From the NCBI GenBank assembly GCA_013140765.1, contig JABFSE010000002.1:1-42483 (forward strand): 42,483 nt of DNA, written 5' to 3'. Of the stretch, positions 1-9,901 are shown piece by piece. The notes under the pieces were generated by a model, which saw nothing but the letters and a program-made list of their open reading frames with translations, did no database searches and was not told the DNA's origin. The DNA comes from Sulfuriferula sp. (GTDB taxonomy: Bacteria > Pseudomonadota > Gammaproteobacteria > Burkholderiales > Sulfuriferulaceae). The position numbers and the translations under genes were made by a program. The first letter of the stretch is position 1; every line of letters starts with the position of its first letter.

Positions 1-58
1 CCATTTTGGCTATCTCTAGCTTAAACGCTGCGTCGTATTTCGCTCTTTGTTCTGTCAT
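1..58 (-). CDS. IS3-family OrfA-like transposase, N-terminal fragment
   Basis: Only the first 19 codons are visible, reading MTEQRAKYDAAFKLEIAKM. A short basic start followed by YDxxFKLEIAKM is typical of the N-terminal helix-turn-helix of IS3-family OrfA proteins, which bind the element's ends. An AGAGGA ribosome-binding site lies 6 to 7 bases upstream of the ATG. The gene continues past the left window edge. The family call comes from a short stretch and from the IS-like end at 125. Confidence 0.55.
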   Translation of the reverse strand, partial: MTEQRAKYDAAFKLEIAKM

Positions 59-125
59 TGCAATTTCCTCTCTTTAGGTGAATTATCCCACCTAGTGAGG
101 TGTCTGGTATTATTAGACCACTACA
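1..125 (-). mobile_element. Terminal part of an IS3-family-like insertion sequence (cut by window edge)
   Basis: The minus strand here carries a transposase start (1-58) preceded by a short untranslated leader. It ends at about position 125, where the minus strand begins 5'-TGTAGTGGTCTAATAA, a TG-starting end of the kind found on IS3-family elements. Position 125 is the likely junction with the chromosome because the sequence beyond it is the leader of the neighbouring aminopeptidase. The other end, the rest of the transposase and the target duplication lie outside the window, so family and boundary are inferred. Confidence 0.6.
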
Positions 126-183
126 GTTTTACTCACCACCACAAACTCGCTATGATGCAACGTTACTGTATTTTACCCTACGC

Positions 184-1481
184 ATGATGACAAATAGCCA
201 AATTCACGCCACTGCACGCGACCTTTTTGATTTTATTGATGCTAGTCCTAGCCCCTGGCACGCTGTGGAAACGGTGACACAGCGTTTATTGGCGCATGAT
301 TATATTCAGCTCGATGAAACCGCACGTTGGTCATTGACAGCGGGCGGGCGTTATTTTGTGGTACGCGGTGCGTCGATTATTGCTTTTCAAGTGGGTTTGC
401 AAGATGTTGCGCAGATGGGTTTACGCATTATCGGTGCACATACTGATTCCCCTAGTTTGCGCCTGAAAACGCAGCCCGCCCATGCAAGCGATGGCTTGGT
501 CAAGTTAGGGGTGGAAGTCTATGGTGGGCCGATATTAGCAACATTCACCGACCGTGATTTGAGCTTGGCTGGCTATGTCAATCTGCGTACTGAAACTGGA
601 CATCGGACGCAACTATTAAAATTTGATCAGCCTATCGTGCGCTTGCCAAATTTGGCAATACACTTGAATCGTGATGTCAATGAGCAAGGTTTGAAGTTAC
701 ACAAGCAAAATGAATTGCCTTTGATTTTTGCAATGACTGAATCAGGTGTAAATCCGCGTGAGCAGTTTTTAAGTTATATCGCGTCAGCATTAAACGTCGA
801 AGCAGGTAGTATTTTGAATTATGAATTTAATGTGTTCGATACCCAAAATGGCAATTTCTGGGGGGCGAATAATGAGTTCATCACCGATAGTCAGCTCGAC
901 AATCTAGCCTCATGCCATGCCGCCTTAACTGCATTATTAAGTGCCAGCGCAACGAATAGTACTCATGTTTGCGCATTATTTGACCATGAAGAAGTCGGTA
1001 GTGAAAGTCATGCAGGGGCAAGTGGTAGCTTTGCACAAGACGTGATACAGCGGCTATTCACTGCGCTCAATTTAGATGCCGAAGACTACCATCGCGCATT
1101 GGCACAGAGTTTTTTTATCAGTGCAGATATGGCGCACGCCTATCACCCCAACTTTCCTAATGTATATGAGCCTCAACATAAAGTCATGGTCAACGCCGGT
1201 CCTGTGATTAAAACCAATGCAAATCAACGCTATAGCACCAACGCCGAGACTGCCGCACGGTTTATGCTGTTATGTGAATCCGTTAATGTGCCCTACCAAA
1301 ATTACATACACCGCACCGATTTAGGTTGCGGTAGCACCATAGGTCCGATATTGGCATCACGTTTAGGCATTGCCAGTGTCGATGTCGGTTGCCCGATGTG
1401 GGCTATGCACAGCTTGCGCGAAAGTGCTGGGGTATTAGATCACAGCTATATGATAGCGGTGATGCGGGCGGCTTATCAAAG

Positions 1482-1485
<4 letters not shown>
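184..1485 (+). CDS. apeB: M18-family aminopeptidase (aspartyl aminopeptidase-like)
   Basis: A 433-residue cytosolic metallo-aminopeptidase of family M18, which removes N-terminal (often acidic) residues from peptides. The family's dinuclear metal-site motifs are present: GAHTDSPS near residue 86, TDSQLDNL, DHEEVGSES, SADMAHA, and a C-terminal HRTDLGCGSTIGP. Length is normal for M18. The frame stays open upstream to a GTG at 100, but that part lies inside the insertion-sequence end, so the ATG at 184 (or 187) is preferred; family homology begins at about MTNSQIHATARDLFDFIDASPS. No clear ribosome-binding site is visible. The insertion ends about 58 bases upstream and may have replaced the native promoter. 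The stop overlaps the convergent L,D-transpeptidase gene by 4 bases. Confidence 0.9.
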
Positions 1486-2452
<967 letters not shown>

Positions 2453-3349
2453 TTACGCGGGGAATACGCCCGTGGACAAATAACGGTCGCCACGGTCGCA
2501 AACAATGGAAACGATGGTTGCATTTTCAACCTGCTTAGATAATGCCAACGCCGCGAATAATGCGCCGCCTGACGAAATGCCCGCAAATATCCCCTCTTCG
2601 CGTGCTAAACGACGTGTCGTTTCCTCGGCATCTGCTTGGCTGACGTAGCGAATTTCATCAATATGTTGCGCATCATAAATTTTAGGCAAATACGCGGCTG
2701 GCCATTTGCGTATGCCAGGAATCTGCGCACCATCTTCAGGCTGTACACCTACAATTTGCACCTGCGGATTTTGCGATTTCAAATATCGTCCCGTACCTGT
2801 AATCGTACCTGTCGTTCCCATACTGCTGACAAAATGGGTCACCGTGCCCGCTGTATCACGCCATATTTCAGGACCTGTGCTATCAAAATGCGCTTGCGGA
2901 TTATCAGCATTGCTAAACTGATCTAAAATGATGCCTTGTCCAGCCTGCTGCATGGTTTTAGCGAGATCTATCGCCGCCTCCATGCTGCCCGCCTGGCTGG
3001 TTAAAATGATTTCCGCACCAAACGCACGCATCACTTGGCGACGCTCTATGCTCATATGTTCGGGCATAATTAAGATGAGCTTATAGCCGCGCATGGTCGC
3101 CGCCATTGCCAAAGCGATGCCTGTATTGCCACTGGTGGCTTCAATCAGGGTATCACCCGGCTTGATGTCACCACGCGCTTCGGCACGGCTAATCATAGAT
3201 AGCGCGGCACGGTCTTTTACCGAACCTGCGGGGTTATTGCCTTCTAGTTTCAGCAACACAATATTACTACTATCACCTGCCATGCGTTGCAGTTTAACTA
3301 AAGGCGTGTTGCCAACAAAATCCGCTAAGTATTTGTAATCAGGCATCAT
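2453..3349 (-). CDS. cysM: Cysteine synthase B
   Basis: A 298-residue PLP-dependent beta-substitution enzyme that makes cysteine from O-acetylserine and sulfide (CysM can also use thiosulfate). The PLP lysine is Lys45 in NPAGSVKDR, and the phosphate/substrate loop TSGNTG is at about 72-77. The GPEIW and SSMGTTGT segments and the short length favour CysM over CysK. Two adjacent ATGs are possible starts. The gene overlaps the end of hldD by 11 bases and is followed 3 bases later by tadA. Confidence 0.93.
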   Translation of the reverse strand: MMPDYKYLADFVGNTPLVKLQRMAGDSSNIVLLKLEGNNPAGSVKDRAALSMISRAEARGDIKPGDTLIEATSGNTGIALAMAATMRGYKLILIMPEHMSIERRQVMRAFGAEIILTSQAGSMEAAIDLAKTMQQAGQGIILDQFSNADNPQAHFDSTGPEIWRDTAGTVTHFVSSMGTTGTITGTGRYLKSQNPQVQIVGVQPEDGAQIPGIRKWPAAYLPKIYDAQHIDEIRYVSQADAEETTRRLAREEGIFAGISSGGALFAALALSKQVENATIVSIVCDRGDRYLSTGVFPA

Positions 3350-4343
3350 ATTGGCTTTTTAATATATCAACATAACGCGCTGTGCCATCGGCAACCGATA
3401 ACATATCTTGGTCATACCCTGCCGCACGTAACGCGGATATGTCGGCTTGCGTAAAGCTCTGGTATTTACCTTTAAGTGCCTCGGGGAAATCGATATATTC
3501 AATTAAACCCTGCTGTTGCAGTGCGCCCAAATCTAGCGCCACCTCGCCTTTATGCTGACGACATTGGTTAATCACCGCTACCGCTACATCGTTAAACGGC
3601 TGACTACGCCCCGTCCCCAGATTAAAAATACCTGATGCATCTGGATTATCCAAAAACCACATATTGACTTTAACCACATCTTCTATCGACACAAAATCAC
3701 GGCTTTGCTCGCCATTGCCATAGCCTGCACAACCTTCAAACAATTTAACTTTGCCTGTTGCCATATATTGATTAAAAAAGTGATACGCCACTGAAGCCAT
3801 GCGTCCCTTGTGCTGTTCACGTTGCCCATACACATTAAAATAACGGAAACCGACGATTTGTGATGTTCTATCATCCCAAATACGACGCACCGCTTGGTCG
3901 AATAAAAATTTAGAATAGCCATACACATTCAGCGGCGACTCGTGCTCACGTTTTTCACTAAACGTCGTGCCAGAACCATACACGGATGCAGATGAAGCAT
4001 ACAACATAGAGGCCTGATTTTCCTGACAAAAATCCAATATATCCATAGAGTAGCGATAATTGTTTTCCATCATATAACGACCATCGGTTTCCATCGTATC
4101 AGAACATGCACCTTCATGAAAAACCGCCGTGACCGCGCCATCGAGTGAATTATTGTGGAGCAACTTCATGAAATCAGTTTTATCAACATAATCAGCAATT
4201 TCGCAATCAACTAGATTTTTGAATTTATCTGCTTTAGCCAAATTATCCACTGCGATAATATCTGTAATACCTCTATCATTCAAAGCCTTAACTATGTTAG
4301 AGCCGATAAATCCTGCCGCACCTGTCACTACATAATAATACAT
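3339..4343 (-). CDS. hldD: ADP-L-glycero-D-manno-heptose 6-epimerase
   Basis: A 334-residue extended short-chain dehydrogenase/epimerase that converts ADP-D-glycero- to ADP-L-glycero-D-manno-heptose, the precursor of the LPS inner core. The nucleotide-binding GAAGFIG is at 8-14, the SSASVYG segment at about 117-123, and the catalytic YxxxK is Tyr141-Lys145. HldD-typical segments [10 protein letters not shown] and [14 protein letters not shown] are present. AGGAAG stands just upstream of the ATG. It follows the M48 protease gene by 8 bases and overlaps cysM, so it sits in a long minus-strand operon. The usual partner hldE is not in the window. Confidence 0.95.
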   Translation of the reverse strand: MYYYVVTGAAGFIGSNIVKALNDRGITDIIAVDNLAKADKFKNLVDCEIADYVDKTDFMKLLHNNSLDGAVTAVFHEGACSDTMETDGRYMMENNYRYSMDILDFCQENQASMLYASSASVYGSGTTFSEKREHESPLNVYGYSKFLFDQAVRRIWDDRTSQIVGFRYFNVYGQREQHKGRMASVAYHFFNQYMATGKVKLFEGCAGYGNGEQSRDFVSIEDVVKVNMWFLDNPDASGIFNLGTGRSQPFNDVAVAVINQCRQHKGEVALDLGALQQQGLIEYIDFPEALKGKYQSFTQADISALRAAGYDQDMLSVADGTARYVDILKSQYDA

Positions 4344-4351
4344 ATTACTTC

Positions 4352-5236
4352 CTATTTAATTCGATAAAAACGGTTAGTTAATTCCTTGCCCGCTGGTAAA
4401 TTGTCAAAACTATCACCGACGGTATCACTCAACATAGCAAAGCGCACATCAGGCGCAGGATGGGTTTTGAATAGCAACGCCACGCTACCGTCGCCAAGTG
4501 CGACATGACCAATTTCCTCTAACACCGTAGGCAAACCATAGACATCGTAGCCAGCACGTGCCGCTAACACCATGCCCATACGGTCGGCTTCAAATTCGGC
4601 GTTTTTATCCAGCTTGCGCGACATGATTTCTGCGCCGCTACCAATCAAATTCTGCGCCGCACCCGAGCCTTTTACCTCGCGCCCCAACGCATCTGCACCC
4701 AAGCCTATTAACTGACTTTGTTGCAAAATTTTAAGCTGATGCTTACGCACAATATGCGCTATTTCATGCCCTAACACGCCGGCTAACTCAGCTTCATTAT
4801 TGAGTTTTTTATACAAGCCTTTGGTAATAAAAACAAAACCGCCTGGTGCTGAAAAAGCATTGATGTCATTACTGTCTATCACGCCAAATTGCCAAGGCAA
4901 ATCTGGACGCTCGCTTTGCAACGCTACCCAACGTCCGACCAAATTCACATATTTTTGTAATTTTGCATCTTTCACTAGCGGTGCTGCGCCTAATAAATCA
5001 CCCGATATTTGGCGACCTATTTGTATCTCATCATCTGCCGACGTACCTTTTAATGCGCCTATCAATACAGCGGCAGGGTCAATTTTGCTGGGTTTGTTCG
5101 CATCAGCGGGGGCTGTTTGCTGTGCATTATTATTAGGTAGCTGTTTAAGCACATTATTCAAATCATTGAAGTCAAACGCATGGCTGCTATTCATTACCAT
5201 CATGGTGAGGCAAGCACTGATTATCTTCGTTTTCAT
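4352..5236 (-). CDS. Exported M48-family metalloprotease
   Basis: A 294-residue protein with a signal peptide ([10 protein letters not shown]..., probable cleavage after SSHA) and an M48 peptidase domain with the zinc motif HEIAH at 157-161 and a downstream EFEAD carrying the third ligand. This resembles a small stand-alone relative of BepA/LoiP, periplasmic proteases involved in outer-membrane quality control; it lacks the TPR domain of BepA. The start at 5236 is chosen because AAGGA lies at the right distance; an ATG seven codons upstream overlaps the previous gene. The SH3-domain gene directly upstream is probably co-transcribed, suggesting a shared envelope role (inference). Confidence 0.88.
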   Translation of the reverse strand: MKTKIISACLTMMVMNSSHAFDFNDLNNVLKQLPNNNAQQTAPADANKPSKIDPAAVLIGALKGTSADDEIQIGRQISGDLLGAAPLVKDAKLQKYVNLVGRWVALQSERPDLPWQFGVIDSNDINAFSAPGGFVFITKGLYKKLNNEAELAGVLGHEIAHIVRKHQLKILQQSQLIGLGADALGREVKGSGAAQNLIGSGAEIMSRKLDKNAEFEADRMGMVLAARAGYDVYGLPTVLEEIGHVALGDGSVALLFKTHPAPDVRFAMLSDTVGDSFDNLPAGKELTNRFYRIK

Positions 5237-5246
5237 AAACATTCCT

Positions 5247-5762
5247 TTATTGGGCATTAGCAGGCGCAGGCAAATAAGCCATATTTTGCTTAATCAGCTT
5301 GCCTTGTTTAGCGAAACTAGTTGCCGCACTCGCATTAACTTGATAAGTCGCTAATTCAGCAATGCCTGCCTCGCTATAATGCGCTGATTTCAAGTCCTCC
5401 TCACTCAAACCGCGCACACCCGCCGTTGCCACTATTTGCCCTGGTTGACGCTTACCCGTCGCCATCTGCGCAATACCAACGATATCCGAACCCACATTAT
5501 TCGCCACCGCACCCGATGTACGCACAGACAGCATCCGCACCCAGCCTTGCGTTTGACCTGAGCCAATTTTCAACCAGCCGCCCTGCTTGCTAGCCACGCT
5601 CACGCTACTGCCTTTGAGTACATTACTGACCACTTTAGCCGTACTACTAGGCTGGGCATACACATTTTCAGACTTAATTAAAACGCCTGTGGTTGCCGCA
5701 TTAGCCCATGCGCTAATCATACTCAATGCGAGCAATGCAGACATAGCATAACGATGTGTCAT
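5247..5762 (-). CDS. Exported SH3-domain protein of unknown function
   Basis: A 171-residue protein with a signal peptide (MTHRYAMSALLALSMISAWANA, cleavage likely after ANA) and a bacterial SH3-like domain at about 25-85 (repeat of VYAQPSSTAKVV, KGSSVSV, WLKI, GWV). The rest is alanine-rich with no recognised domain. Such domains often bind peptidoglycan or partner proteins. TTTAGGAGAAC just before the ATG is a good ribosome-binding site. It heads the minus-strand operon and is followed closely by the M48 protease, a pairing that suggests shared envelope maintenance. Confidence 0.75.
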   Translation of the reverse strand: MTHRYAMSALLALSMISAWANAATTGVLIKSENVYAQPSSTAKVVSNVLKGSSVSVASKQGGWLKIGSGQTQGWVRMLSVRTSGAVANNVGSDIVGIAQMATGKRQPGQIVATAGVRGLSEEDLKSAHYSEAGIAELATYQVNASAATSFAKQGKLIKQNMAYLPAPANAQ

Positions 5763-5857
5763 AATGTTCTCCTAAACGAAAGTATTTATTCTACCCTGAC
5801 TTGCACAATCTGCGGCGACAATAGATACTTCTTCACAATTCAAGCTGGATACACACT

Positions 5858-6643
5858 GTGGAAATTTTGCTTAGTCAACTAGGGGATGCCGTTATCAAAC
5901 GTTGGCGCGCGCTGACCGCCATGCTGTATTTCGGACTACGCTTGCTGAGGGTAACATTTAACCCGCGCACTTACGACAGTGCCACGCGCTGGATTATTGT
6001 CAAACAAGTTTACTTTACTGCCGTACAAGCCCTGCCCATTTTCCTCGCTTATTCACTGATTATCAGTGCCTTGCTGATACAAATAATGGTGTCCGTTGCG
6101 CGTGATTTAGGCTTATCAGATTATGTGCCCAGCCTGATTGTGGGCTTTCTACTGACACAGCTACTGCCATTGTTATCCGCCTTATTCATCGCCTTACGCT
6201 CAGGAGCGGCTATCAATACTGAGATTGCGCTCATGCACGTCAATAATGAGTTAGCGGCATTTGAACATGCGCAAATAGACCCCATGCGCTACGAATTTAT
6301 GCCCCGCGTGATAGGTGGTGTAGTCTCCATGCTGGCACTCACCAGCCTGGCCATTATCGGCGCACTCATTATTGCTTTTCTCGGCATATACGGCTGGCAA
6401 TGGGCTAATTGGTCTAGTTATACGCATAGCATGGCATTGCTGTTGCCTATCCCTTTGGTGTTGGGTGTCATCATCAAAACAGCCTTGTTTGGTTTAGCTG
6501 TGACGCTCATACCATTAAAAACGGGACTGGAAATCCCTAAACGCTTATTCCTAGTGCCCGTTGCGGTGTTAAAAGGCATGATGCGCGTATTTTTTGCAAT
6601 TTTTCTAATTGAGGTGGCATCATTAGCATTCAATTACATCTAA
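5858..6643 (+). CDS. MlaE-family ABC transporter permease (MCE lipid-transport system)
   Basis: A 261-residue inner-membrane protein with about five to six hydrophobic segments and the MlaE-family core (RSGAAINTEIALMHVNNELAAFE, then DPMRYEFMPRVIGG). MlaE-type permeases work as dimers with an MCE-domain protein to move phospholipids between the membranes. The start is a GTG; no strong ribosome-binding site is evident. Gene order permease / ATPase / MCE / lipoprotein matches the second, PqiC-linked type of MCE cluster common in betaproteobacteria rather than the classic mlaFEDCB order. The permease itself looks intact. Confidence 0.88.
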   Translation: MEILLSQLGDAVIKRWRALTAMLYFGLRLLRVTFNPRTYDSATRWIIVKQVYFTAVQALPIFLAYSLIISALLIQIMVSVARDLGLSDYVPSLIVGFLLTQLLPLLSALFIALRSGAAINTEIALMHVNNELAAFEHAQIDPMRYEFMPRVIGGVVSMLALTSLAIIGALIIAFLGIYGWQWANWSSYTHSMALLLPIPLVLGVIIKTALFGLAVTLIPLKTGLEIPKRLFLVPVAVLKGMMRVFFAIFLIEVASLAFNYI

Positions 6644-6675
6644 ATTACTGCGCCGATGAACCCGCACGCCAGCAA

Positions 6676-7098
6676 ATGATTAAGCAATTATTGGGTGCTG
6701 ACATACAAGCAACCGCCTTAATTTCGCCTGATTTACCGTTGCGCGTTAATTTAACCAGCTTGGAAAATATCGCCTTAATTGCGCAATTGCACCAACATGC
6801 CAGCTGGGCAGATGCCAGTCAGCGAGCACAACAATTATTAAGCGTCATGTGCGCAGACGATATTGCATTAAAACGTGACGAAGACTTAAGCTATATGCAA
6901 CGCTTTGTGGTCAAAACAGCACGCGCCATTATGCTAAAACGCCCGCTGATACTGATAGATCGCCCTGCTTGTTTATTACCTGACGTATTTTATCCTGAAG
7001 TTTTAAGCTACATCTTAAGCAGTGTACACGACGAAATACCACACTACACTATCGTTGATTATCACTGGAACAGACCACTCTACGAGCACACCAAATGA
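6676..7098 (+). CDS. Truncated, degenerate ABC ATPase-like subunit of the MCE cluster
   Basis: A 140-residue protein matching only the second half of an MlaF-type ATPase. Recognisable parts are a post-Q-loop segment LTSLENIALIAQLH (about 27-39), a signature-like LSYMQRFVVKTARAIM (71-86) and a Walker-B-like LILIDRP (91-97). There is no Walker A; the in-frame sequence upstream of the ATG stays open only to about 6613 and holds no P-loop. The signature has lost its two glycines, and the catalytic glutamate after Asp95 is Arg96. Normal MlaF is about 260-270 residues. The stop overlaps the MCE start (ATGA), so translation appears coupled. No Shine-Dalgarno sequence is visible. It is either a decayed ATPase or a retained pseudo-ATPase. 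Confidence 0.7.
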   Translation: MIKQLLGADIQATALISPDLPLRVNLTSLENIALIAQLHQHASWADASQRAQQLLSVMCADDIALKRDEDLSYMQRFVVKTARAIMLKRPLILIDRPACLLPDVFYPEVLSYILSSVHDEIPHYTIVDYHWNRPLYEHTK

Positions 7099-8045
7099 AT
7101 AAAAGTATGCAATTCAAAGTTGGCTTATTTATATTACTGAGCACGATGCTAGTTGTATTTTCCTTGCTCTATTTAGGCTATGAACGCGGCTGGTTTGAAC
7201 AAAAGCAAAGCTACACACTACTCGCGCCTAATGCGGAAAACATCACCGTCGGTATGCCCGTTAATTTTCGCGGCATTCCTATCGGTCAAGTCACCAGTCT
7301 ATCGCTCACGCCACAGGGCATGGCACGCGTCATGATTAGTATAGATGCGCAACAAAACACGTGGCTACATAGTAACAGCCAATTTTCGCTGGATAAACCG
7401 CTAGTCGGCGCGGCAAAAATAAAAGTTGAAAGCTTTGATTTACACAGCCCGCCACTCAGCACCACCGCCACCCACGCGCTCAATGTAGGCGCAGGCGGCA
7501 TAGACATTCCTGCCTTGGTGAATAAGGTCAATGGCATACTCGATCAAGTCGGGCTAGTCAGCAACAACATCGCCTACCTGACCCGACGCGATGGCGACAT
7601 TAGCCACACACTCGCCAACACCCAACAGATTACACAAGCAATGACAGGTAAATACGGTGTCAGCCAAGGTTTACTTGGTGGTGAGCAACACGCCCAAGTG
7701 CTCATGGATAGCCTGCAAAACACACGCAAGCTCACGCACAACCTCGACCAACTGACACACAAACTTGATCAGGTTGCTTTTAATAAAGGCGGATTAGCTG
7801 ACAAAGCCGATGCCGCTGTCGCGCAAATATCGCCCATACTCACCGATCTGCGAACCAGCCTAAAAAAAGTGGACGAACTCCTCATCAATACTAACGGTCT
7901 AACTAAAAACCTCAAACAAGGTACGGATGACATGGGACAACTACGCGCTGAAGTTGATGAAGCCTTAAATAAAAGCAATCAAATCATGAATAAAATCAAC
8001 CGATTTTTACCCGCAGGCAAAGCTGATGAGGTAAAGCTACCATGA
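7095..8045 (+). CDS. MCE-domain (MlaD-like) lipid-transport protein
   Basis: A 316-residue protein with one N-terminal membrane helix (about 8-28), an MCE domain at about 38-115 (ITVGMPVNFRGIPIGQVTSLSL) and a long helical C-terminal region rich in NTQQ/LTHKLDQ/TKNLKQGTDDM patterns, likely coiled coil. MCE proteins form hexameric rings in the periplasm that bind lipid and sit on the permease dimer. The start overlaps the ATPase-like gene and the end overlaps the lipoprotein gene, both as ATGA, so the four genes look like one coupled unit. Confidence 0.9.
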   Translation: MNKSMQFKVGLFILLSTMLVVFSLLYLGYERGWFEQKQSYTLLAPNAENITVGMPVNFRGIPIGQVTSLSLTPQGMARVMISIDAQQNTWLHSNSQFSLDKPLVGAAKIKVESFDLHSPPLSTTATHALNVGAGGIDIPALVNKVNGILDQVGLVSNNIAYLTRRDGDISHTLANTQQITQAMTGKYGVSQGLLGGEQHAQVLMDSLQNTRKLTHNLDQLTHKLDQVAFNKGGLADKADAAVAQISPILTDLRTSLKKVDELLINTNGLTKNLKQGTDDMGQLRAEVDEALNKSNQIMNKINRFLPAGKADEVKLP

Positions 8046-8695
8046 AAACCAGCCTATCCATCCTCACACTCCTGTTAGTTAGCGCATGTAGTAGCGGTCC
8101 TAGCGTACCCGATTGGCAACTTGATACACAAAGCGCAATGGCGCGTTATAGCCAGCAATATCTTGAAGGTCGTAGCAAACTCGCCGCCGCCAGCTTTGAT
8201 AAAGCCCGTAATGCAACGTCCGCCACTGCCGATATTGCCGCTGTCGCGCACTTAGAGTTAATCAAATGCGGCATTGCGATGGCGGCACTGAATAGCGCGC
8301 CTTGTAGTGCTTATACCCGTTTAGCACCCAGCAATACCGTTGACGCGAATTATTATCGACTACTCACGGGCGATTTCCAGCACATTGATAAGCAACAAAT
8401 TCCTAGCCAATATCAAGCGTGGTTAATGAGTAAAAACACCAACGACATCAACACCCAACTCAATCAAATCAGCAACCCAGTCTCACGCTTAATTGCCACG
8501 TCATTGAGCATACTACACCGCCCACATAATGCGACCACAGTACAAATAGGCATAGACACCGCCAGCGCACAAGGCTGGCGCAGACCGTTGCTGGCTTATT
8601 TGTTATTGCAACAAAAAAACAACACCGACCCACTACAACAGCAACAAATACAGACTAGAATAGAGCTACTACAATCATCCCTAATAGCACAATAA
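8042..8695 (+). CDS. Lipoprotein of the MCE cluster, family not recognised
   Basis: A 217-residue protein with a lipoprotein signal peptide ending in LVSAC (lipobox cysteine at about residue 16). Comparable clusters usually carry a PqiC-type auxiliary lipoprotein here, but I do not recognise the PqiC pattern: the mature part is helical and alanine/glutamine-rich, with two cysteines (KCGIAMAALNSAPCS), and reads more like a helical-repeat protein. It overlaps the MCE gene by 4 bases and is followed 9 bases later by transaldolase. A role as outer-membrane partner of the MCE protein is inferred from position only. Confidence 0.7.
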   Translation: MKTSLSILTLLLVSACSSGPSVPDWQLDTQSAMARYSQQYLEGRSKLAAASFDKARNATSATADIAAVAHLELIKCGIAMAALNSAPCSAYTRLAPSNTVDANYYRLLTGDFQHIDKQQIPSQYQAWLMSKNTNDINTQLNQISNPVSRLIATSLSILHRPHNATTVQIGIDTASAQGWRRPLLAYLLLQQKNNTDPLQQQQIQTRIELLQSSLIAQ

Positions 8696-8704
8696 GGAGA
8701 TAAC

Positions 8705-9781
8705 ATGAGCAAGTTGCACGAAGTCAAAAAACTAGGTCAGTCTATTTGGCTGGACAATCTGTCACGCACCATTATTCGAGAAGGCGAACTGGCTAAGTTA
8801 GTCAATGAAGAAGGTGTCTCTGGCATTACTTCCAACCCCGCTATTTTCCAAAAAGCATTAACCGACAGCCCCTATTACCAAGCAGACTTAGCCCAATTAA
8901 AACTAAGCACAGCAGATGCCGAAGCGCGTTATGAAGCCCTAATCATCCCCGATATACAAGCCGCTTGTGACATACTCATGGCAACTTATCACACGAGCTT
9001 AGGTGATGACGGCTATGTGAGTTTAGAAGTCGCACCTGCACTGGCTGACGACACCGCAGCTACGGTGGCGGCGGCATTACGACTCAAAAGCGCGGTCAAC
9101 CGCCCCAACCTTTTGATTAAAATCCCTGCCACAGCCGCAGGTATTGCTGCGTTTGAGCAACTCACGGGCATGGGTGTTTCCGTCAATATCACCTTACTGT
9201 TTTCTATCAAACAAACAGTAAAAACCTTTGAAGCCTACATCAAAGGCTTACGCCATTTTGTTAGTCTAGGTGGTGATGGTAGTAAAGTAAAAGCCGTTGC
9301 CAGCCTATTTCTATCCCGTGTTGATAGCAACATAGACCCACGTTTGGTGGCCATCGCCACCCCTGCCGCACTCGCTCTACAAGGGCGTTGTGCGCTGGCC
9401 ATTGCCAAATTAAGCTATCAACGCTACAAACAGTTATTTCATGGTACTTATTTTGCCGATTTGGCTAGTGCAGGCTGTCGCCCACAGTATTTGCTATGGG
9501 CAAGCACAGGCACTAAAAACAAAGCCTATTCTGATGTTAAATATATCGACAACCTAATCGGTGCGGCAACCATTAACACCGTACCCAGCGCAACTTTAGA
9601 CGCGTTCCGCGATCATGGCACAGTAGCCGATACCGTAGAATCAGGCGCGGCTAGTGCGCAAACGGATTACCTCGCCTTAGAGGCACTGGGCATCTTAGCC
9701 GACGAAGTCGGTGAGGTATTGCAACAAGAAGGGTTGAAAATTTTTGCCGATGCGTATCAACAAATACTTGCAACCTGTTGA
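8705..9781 (+). CDS. tal: Transaldolase
   Basis: A 358-residue cytosolic enzyme of the pentose phosphate pathway, transferring a dihydroxyacetone unit between sedoheptulose 7-phosphate and glyceraldehyde 3-phosphate. N-terminal QSIWLDNLSR and GVSGITSNPAIFQKAL, the Schiff-base lysine in NLLIKIPAT (about residue 138) and the late LLWASTGTKN motif identify the longer Tal subfamily. AAGGAGA lies just before the ATG. It may be read with the MCE cluster upstream (9-base gap), though no functional link is obvious. Confidence 0.95.
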   Translation: MSKLHEVKKLGQSIWLDNLSRTIIREGELAKLVNEEGVSGITSNPAIFQKALTDSPYYQADLAQLKLSTADAEARYEALIIPDIQAACDILMATYHTSLGDDGYVSLEVAPALADDTAATVAAALRLKSAVNRPNLLIKIPATAAGIAAFEQLTGMGVSVNITLLFSIKQTVKTFEAYIKGLRHFVSLGGDGSKVKAVASLFLSRVDSNIDPRLVAIATPAALALQGRCALAIAKLSYQRYKQLFHGTYFADLASAGCRPQYLLWASTGTKNKAYSDVKYIDNLIGAATINTVPSATLDAFRDHGTVADTVESGAASAQTDYLALEALGILADEVGEVLQQEGLKIFADAYQQILATC

Positions 9782-9822
9782 TTCAACATACTGATTATTT
9801 TCTATTTGACAGCGAACGACTA

Positions 9823-9856
9823 AGCGGGTAAGTTTTTACCTGCGGCTTACCCTGCT
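9823..9856. other. Hairpin downstream of transaldolase
   Basis: The arms GGGTAAG (9826-9832) and CTTACCC (9846-9852) pair around a 13-base loop, and flanking AGC/GCT extend the stem past one bulged T. What follows on the plus strand is A-rich, not a T tract, so it is not a standard rho-independent terminator for tal. It could be an mRNA end structure or leader hairpin for the next gene. Confidence 0.4.
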
Positions 9857-9901
9857 AAATAAAAAAACACACTAACTGACACAACCAAGGAGACACACTG
9901 C

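Noticed and set aside
100-183. GTG at 100 as the aminopeptidase start
   Set aside because: The first bases lie within the insertion-sequence end and the extra 28 residues are not part of the M18 fold. The ATG at 184 fits the family.
6613-6675. Missing Walker A of the ATPase hidden upstream in the same frame or through a frameshift
   Set aside because: The frame opens only at about 6613, and the codons there read as linker-like sequence with no GxxxxGK[ST]. Sequence further upstream is fully used by the permease.
9823-9856. Rho-independent terminator after transaldolase
   Set aside because: The hairpin is real but A-rich sequence follows it on the plus strand, so it is listed only as a hairpin.
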